NCBI GenBank assembly: GCA_021204045.1
Contig: JAJQAA010000044.1
Location: 50,221-114,220, forward strand
DNA length: 64,000 nt
Source: Clostridiales bacterium
Lineage (GTDB): Bacteria > Bacillota > Clostridia > Lachnospirales > Lachnospiraceae
Reading direction: 5' to 3'
The notes below the pieces were generated by a model. The model worked only from the letters and a program-made list of their open reading frames with translations. It was not told the DNA's origin and made no database searches. This document shows, one piece after another, positions 59,856 to 64,000 of this stretch. Each line of letters starts with the position of its first letter. The stretch's first letter is position 1. Position numbers and translations under genes: made by a program.

Positions 59856-59861
59856 TACTTA

Positions 59862-61058
59862 ATGAAATCACTGACGGAACTGGAACGGGAGATTCATGAC
59901 GAGAGCATTGCCGTCTGGCATCGTTTACATGAAAATCCGGAATTAAGTATGGAGGAATATCAGACTGCGGATTATATCCAATCCCAATTGGCGGAAAAGA
60001 CCGGCCTGGCCGTGCACCGGGTGGGAAAAACCGGAATATGGGCGGAGCTTGCGGGAACCGCGGCTTGTGACGGTCCGGAGCGGATTTTAGTGCTTCGGGG
60101 CGATATGGATGCTCTGCCGATTCAGGAAAAGACAGATCTGCCTTATTGCTCAAAAATTCCGGGAGTCATGCATGCCTGCGGACATGATATGCATACGACG
60201 GCGCTTTTAGCGTCTGCCCGGATACTGGAGTCGTTTCGGGATCGGATTGCAGGAAAAATCTGGTTTTTCTTCCAGCCGGGAGAAGAAAAAATGGCGGGAG
60301 CGAAAACCTTTCTGGAAGATCCGGATATTGATTTTGATCGGGTGACGCAGGCTATCGGCATTCATGCGGCCGGTAATGTGGAGGTGGGTAAAATCCGTCT
60401 GAAAAACGGCCCAATCCTGGCGAGTTCAGACGAACTGCACTTCCGTTTACATGGGATTGGCGGCCATGCAGCTTATCCGCAGAACACCCATGATACGATC
60501 GTTGCGGCTGCCTACCTGATCGCGCAGCTGCATACGCTGGTATCCAGGGAGGTTTCACCGCTGGATTCCGCTGTGCTGACAATTGGAAAAATCATGGGCG
60601 GAACCAAAGACAATATCATTGCCAGTGAGGTGACGATTGATGGTACGCTTCGCACGCTGAACCAGAAAACCCGCGAGGATATGCAGGCCGCGATCCGAAG
60701 AATCTGCGATGGAGTGGAGACTGCGCTGCGTGTTGATATTGATCTGGAAATTTCGCAGGGAACAAAACCACTGCTCAATTGTGAAGGAACGGTCAATCTG
60801 GCAAAAAATGCAGCTCTGAAGCTGCTGGGGAATGACAGTGTTGTCTGGGCCGAGACTCCTGGTATGGCCAGCGAGGATTTCGGTTATTTCCTGGAACGCG
60901 TTCCGGGTGCCTTTGTTTTTATTGGAACACAGACGCCGGGGAAACCGCCGGCTGCCGGCCATACACCTGAATTTTACACCGACCCGGATGCGGTGCGTGT
61001 CGCATCCCTGATTCTCAGTGGTACGGCCTTGGAGTATTTCAGTGTGGAATATTTTTAA
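59862..61058 (+). CDS. M20 family amidohydrolase (N-acyl amino acid / IAA-conjugate hydrolase-like)
   Basis: The 398-aa protein has LRGDMDALPIQEKTDLPYCS, the metal ligands in HACGHDMHT, QPGEEKMAGAK with catalytic Glu, GIHAAG and ETPGMASEDFGYF. It belongs to the aminoacylase/carboxypeptidase branch, distinct from the AbgB-like M20 at the operon start, so two deacylases with different specificity are likely. AAGGAGAT lies rather far (15 nt) before ATG 59862. Confidence 0.9.
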   Translation: MKSLTELEREIHDESIAVWHRLHENPELSMEEYQTADYIQSQLAEKTGLAVHRVGKTGIWAELAGTAACDGPERILVLRGDMDALPIQEKTDLPYCSKIPGVMHACGHDMHTTALLASARILESFRDRIAGKIWFFFQPGEEKMAGAKTFLEDPDIDFDRVTQAIGIHAAGNVEVGKIRLKNGPILASSDELHFRLHGIGGHAAYPQNTHDTIVAAAYLIAQLHTLVSREVSPLDSAVLTIGKIMGGTKDNIIASEVTIDGTLRTLNQKTREDMQAAIRRICDGVETALRVDIDLEISQGTKPLLNCEGTVNLAKNAALKLLGNDSVVWAETPGMASEDFGYFLERVPGAFVFIGTQTPGKPPAAGHTPEFYTDPDAVRVASLILSGTALEYFSVEYF

Positions 61059-61143
61059 CACGCTGCGGACGTATATGACACAATGGACTATGAAAATTGC
61101 CATGGTTTGGGCGAAGACGCTGACTTGCTCGCGGCTTACTGGC

Positions 61144-62439
61144 TTACTTCCCAACGACTGTAATCGTATTTTTTAGCATTCCCATCCAACAGGAATATGT
61201 ATACGTTCCTTCTTCCGTCGGTGTAAACTCGATTACAACCTCACCTGCGGTAAGCGTTACCTGCTGATTAAACGCCGACAGCACAATTTCGTTATTACAG
61301 CCGTTCAGATTATTTGCGTCTACCTCCATCGTCCATACGACAGGAATCCCTGCGACGACCTGAATATCGTCATAGCCGTTGGCATGGAGTGACGTAGTCA
61401 CATACTGGATATCTCCGTCAACGGTGGAAACGACTGTCCCATCTGTGTCTATGTTTGTCGATGGGACAGCCGGCAAAACAGAAAAACCTGTCAGGACAAG
61501 GTTGTTCTGTATCATGAAAATCCCCATGACAACCAACAGGACAGAACCAGCCTGCAGCATACGCTGCCGCCAGTGCGTTTTCAGCATCCCCGCTGCCAGA
61601 CCAAACGCAAAAACAAGGGGAATTGTGCCTAAACAAAAAGAAAACATGGACAGGGCTCCGGACAGCATACTGCCGCTGGCGATGGCGTAGACCTGCATGG
61701 ATTGCAGTGGTCCGCAGGGCATCAAACCATTTGCCAGGCCTACCGCAAAGGAGCTGTGTTTCCACATGCTCTGTATTTTGGCAGAAAGCTTCTCGGACAG
61801 CTTCGGGAAAAGGCGAACGGACAGAGAAATTCCTCCCAACATATGGATGCCCATGAGCAGCATAAACCCGCCGGCGATCAGGCCGATCACACCCCGTACC
61901 TGTAAGGTGATGGCGGCTTTTTCGCCGATAAAACCCAGGATACCGCCGATCAGAGTGTAGCTGGACAGCCGCCCGAGATTGTACAAGAGGCTGCGGCGCA
62001 AGGGCATTATATTTCCGGAAGAAATGCTCTGGGCCAGATTTAATCCTCCGCACATGGCAATACAATGGACGCTGGTCAGCAGGCCGATCACGAACAGGGC
62101 AAAATAGCTCATCCGTTCTTCACTGATCGCAGGGATGTTCTGGAATATCTCCAGCCATCCCGTATGCCGGGCGATCACATAGACTCCCAGAATGATAACC
62201 AGAATAGCCGCGGTATCCCGGATCTTTTTTGCGCTTTTCGCAACTCCGTAACCGGTCTTTTGAATTGTTTCAAGGATGACGCCTTCTGTGCAGGGAGGGT
62301 TGAATTCCGCTGTCAATTCCCCTCTGCTGTGATCTGCGGTTACGAACTGTACGCCTTCCAGTGCTGATACGGCTCTTTCCAGTCGGCGCTCACAACCGGA
62401 ACAGGTCATGCCCATAACATGAAAAATAATCTTACTCAC
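61144..62439 (-). CDS. HMA domain + TauE/UreH-like membrane protein + cupredoxin-like tail
   Basis: The 431-aa fusion has three parts. An N-terminal heavy-metal-associated domain carries GMTCSGC (residues 10-16). A six-to-seven-segment membrane domain of the sulfite-exporter/UreH type follows (SVHCIAMCGGLNLAQS, GLANGLMPCGPLQSMQVYA). The C-terminal ~110-residue periplasm-facing domain ends YSCWMGM, like a cupredoxin copper site (Cys-x2-Met). Such proteins are linked to copper handling or thiol/cytochrome assembly. It is transcribed with the DUF2318 lipoprotein upstream. Confidence 0.82.
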   Translation of the reverse strand: MSKIIFHVMGMTCSGCERRLERAVSALEGVQFVTADHSRGELTAEFNPPCTEGVILETIQKTGYGVAKSAKKIRDTAAILVIILGVYVIARHTGWLEIFQNIPAISEERMSYFALFVIGLLTSVHCIAMCGGLNLAQSISSGNIMPLRRSLLYNLGRLSSYTLIGGILGFIGEKAAITLQVRGVIGLIAGGFMLLMGIHMLGGISLSVRLFPKLSEKLSAKIQSMWKHSSFAVGLANGLMPCGPLQSMQVYAIASGSMLSGALSMFSFCLGTIPLVFAFGLAAGMLKTHWRQRMLQAGSVLLVVMGIFMIQNNLVLTGFSVLPAVPSTNIDTDGTVVSTVDGDIQYVTTSLHANGYDDIQVVAGIPVVWTMEVDANNLNGCNNEIVLSAFNQQVTLTAGEVVIEFTPTEEGTYTYSCWMGMLKNTITVVGK

Positions 62440-62451
62440 GAAAATGCCCCT

Positions 62452-62943
62452 TTAAAATTGTTTCCACCTGGAAAAGCGATGTGCGTTTTCTTCCAAAAAA
62501 GAGTCGGGAACTGTAATGATCCCGCTTTCTTCGGCGTAATCATCTTCTGTAATCGGAACGGGGTTACAGCCTCCGCCTGTGAGGCCGATTTTATCGGAGG
62601 AAAATCGATTTCCACAGTTTTGGCAGACAAAGTCATCGCCATCCTGTTCAAAATAAGCGTAGGGAGATCCGTTGCAAACCTGGCAGGTATTCATTGCAAG
62701 CCGAACTGTGCCGTCAGAAGCGAGAACCGCAAAAATCTCAACAGTTGTTCCATCAACTGTCGTATCATAATAACTGGCGGTGGTGCTTATATCTTGTACA
62801 CAGATTTCGATTCCTGCTTCTGCCGTGTCAGATGTATTTTCCTGCGTTCTCCCAGACTCTGCTTCAGAAGAACAACCGACTGTAGCAATTACCATAACTG
62901 CTGCAATGACTCCTGTGAAAAACCGCGTTCTATTTTTGTGCAT
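62452..62943 (-). CDS. DUF2318 cysteine-rich lipoprotein
   Basis: The 163-aa protein has a lipobox VGC (Cys about residue 24) and a DUF2318 domain with two CxxC pairs (NTCQVCNG, FVCQNCGNRF) and GGCNPVPI, a putative metal or Fe-S site. Start ATG 62943 has AGAGGT eight bases upstream; 62964 is the longer option. It precedes the HMA-TauE gene by 12 nt and probably delivers or receives a metal at the cell surface. Confidence 0.82.
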   Translation of the reverse strand: MHKNRTRFFTGVIAAVMVIATVGCSSEAESGRTQENTSDTAEAGIEICVQDISTTASYYDTTVDGTTVEIFAVLASDGTVRLAMNTCQVCNGSPYAYFEQDGDDFVCQNCGNRFSSDKIGLTGGGCNPVPITEDDYAEESGIITVPDSFLEENAHRFSRWKQF

Positions 62944-63004
62944 GATTGATACCTCTACTTTCATTTAATAAGATTTGAGAACTGATTCAGCAATTGTCCT
63001 TCCA

Positions 63005-63826
63005 CTATTTCTGTTCATCCAGCGTCTCGTTCATGCTTCCGGTTCGGTAGCCCATTAAATCCAATGTGACATAGGAAAAGCCGAAGAACTTGAACTTTGC
63101 ATAAACTGTTTTCCTCACATCTTCCTGCATCAGCTTTTCAAATTCCTGCGGCATGAGTTCGATACGGGCAATGTTGCCGTGAATTCGCACACGCACCTGC
63201 CGGAATCCCAGATCAAGTAATAGCTGCTCCGCCTTATCTACCATTTGCAGCTTTTCTTCCGTAATGGTTTCTCCATATACAAATCGTGAGGACAGGCAGG
63301 CAAAGGACTGCTTGTTCCAGGTTGGAAGGCCAAACTCCCTGGACAGGCTGCGTATTTCTTCCTTGCTTAGCCTGGCATACCGCAATGGGCTGGCAATTCC
63401 AAGCTCTTTTACGGCGATTAATCCCGGACGGTAATCACCGTTATCATCCATGTTGGACCCTTCGGCGACTGCCGTAATATGATGTTCTTTTGCCAGCGCA
63501 AGAATTTTTTCAAACAACTCCCGCTTACATAGGTAGCAGCGATTCTTCGGGTTCTGCCGAAATCCTTCGATTTCCAGTTCCTCCGATGCGACCACGAAAT
63601 GCCGCACATGAAATTTATCACAAAAAGCTTTTGCCTCATCCAGCTCTCTTTTGGGGAAAGAGCAGGAGGTCGCCGTTACCGCGATCACCTGATCTCCCAG
63701 AGCTTCTTTCGTTGCGTAGAGCAGGAATGTAGAATCTACGCCGCCGGAAAAAGCGACCGCGACACTCCCCATACTTTTCAGATAGTCCTGTAATTTTTGA
63801 TATTTCATGGATAAATTTTGTACCAT
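63005..63826 (-). CDS. larE: LarE-type ATP-dependent sulfur transferase
   Basis: The 273-aa PP-loop protein has SGGVDST (residues 27-33), CYLCK (Cys97, Cys100), EGSNMDDNGDYRPG and FACLSSRF (Cys177). LarE thiolates a pyridine dinucleotide in nickel-pincer cofactor synthesis. In L. plantarum a single Cys at the position of Cys177 is sacrificed; the extra CxxC suggests the three-cysteine, [4Fe-4S] type. No larA, larB or larC is in the window. GAGGTGG lies six bases before ATG 63826. Confidence 0.85.
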   Translation of the reverse strand: MVQNLSMKYQKLQDYLKSMGSVAVAFSGGVDSTFLLYATKEALGDQVIAVTATSCSFPKRELDEAKAFCDKFHVRHFVVASEELEIEGFRQNPKNRCYLCKRELFEKILALAKEHHITAVAEGSNMDDNGDYRPGLIAVKELGIASPLRYARLSKEEIRSLSREFGLPTWNKQSFACLSSRFVYGETITEEKLQMVDKAEQLLLDLGFRQVRVRIHGNIARIELMPQEFEKLMQEDVRKTVYAKFKFFGFSYVTLDLMGYRTGSMNETLDEQK

Positions 63827-63856
63827 AGTGTCCACCTCAACTTCCCCATTCACCTA

Positions 63857-63909
63857 CTATACATATAGGTAATCAGGAAAATTATAGCTTACAACGGGGA
63901 CAATGTCAA
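63857..63909 (-). promoter_or_regulatory. larE promoter with operator-like dyad in the leader
   Basis: Minus strand TTGACA (63909-63904), 17 nt, TATAAT (63886-63881), start near 63874. The dyad CTATA-CA-TATAG (63857-63868), flanked by ACCTA/TAGGT (63852-63856 and 63866-63870), lies just inside the transcript. TTTACCTA recurs at about 63934 on the plus strand. Confidence 0.65.
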
Positions 63910-64000
63910 TGGGTGAACTCTACAGATGAACCATTTACCTATTGACAGTTACTATTCACGGGGTAGGGAAAAAGACGGACTGAGATTTTGACTTTAAATT
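63910..64000 (+). other. Non-coding edge of the window
   Basis: No gene is seen. TTGACA at 63942-63947 could be a -35 of a divergent gene beyond the window, but no matching -10 is visible. Confidence 0.3.

Overview
The window looks like chromosomal DNA of a spore-forming, moderately GC-rich Firmicute, most likely a gut Clostridium of the Lachnospiraceae type. Reasons: spore genes (cotJA-cotJB-cotJC, a spoIID-like and a spoIIQ-like gene), a T-box in front of ileS, consensus sigma-A promoters with good Shine-Dalgarno sites, an Nfn-type flavin pair, a bacterial SUV3-like helicase and DUF4143 ATPases. The family assignment is inference. I found no rRNA, tRNA, CRISPR array, complete insertion sequence or prophage.

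Layout. 1-2.6 kb: end of a MATE exporter, a small lipoprotein, a RhuM-Fic protein and an unknown membrane protein. 2.6-8 kb: purine genes purC-purF-purB-purA, whose predicted leader RNA starts with a 143-nt palindromic cloverleaf. 8-10.3 kb: an exonuclease-like gene (yprB type, apparently leaderless) and manA. 10.3-14.1 kb: a TRAP transporter with its GntR regulator and a visible promoter/operator. 14.2-16.3 kb: ruvA and ruvB, separated by a gene remnant. 16.4-22 kb: zapA, a U32 peptidase, a RodA/FtsW-like protein and a class B PBP in tightly overlapping order. 22-27.3 kb: a ThyX-like unknown, nfnA, nfnB and a SUV3-like helicase. 27.3-29.4 kb: an orphan Pho-box promoter followed by a terminator, then a Na+/phosphate symporter. 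29.4-34.5 kb: PHP phosphatase, AraC regulator, GNAT, DUF89 and pncB. 34.6-35.3 kb: a HigBA-type toxin-antitoxin pair with a toxin frameshift at a T8 run. 35.4-41.5 kb: T-box, ileS and glycogen phosphorylase. 41.5-46.7 kb: spoIID/spoIIQ-like genes, an AAA/DUF4143 ATPase, the cotJ operon and a divergent Cys/Gly-rich small protein, the last two facing each other from SigK-like promoters. 46.9-48.1 kb: an AlaX editing protein.

The most coherent accessory block is 48.1-64 kb, which I read as sulfur-compound metabolism: a cystathionine gamma-synthase/lyase, a PatB/MalY C-S lyase, an MFS transporter with an RpiR regulator and a GNAT. These are followed by a ten-element unit: promoter, 38-aa cysteine-containing leader peptide, intrinsic terminator, M20 amidohydrolase, SsuCAB/TauCAB-like ABC transporter, nitroreductase-like protein, ATC (2-amino-thiazoline-4-carboxylate) hydrolase, truncated SDR and second M20 amidohydrolase. 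The Cys codons next to a terminator suggest cysteine-responsive attenuation. The window ends with a copper/thiol-type membrane protein, a DUF2318 lipoprotein and a LarE-type sulfurtransferase.

All functions are assigned by reading motifs and remembered family features; no database search was run.
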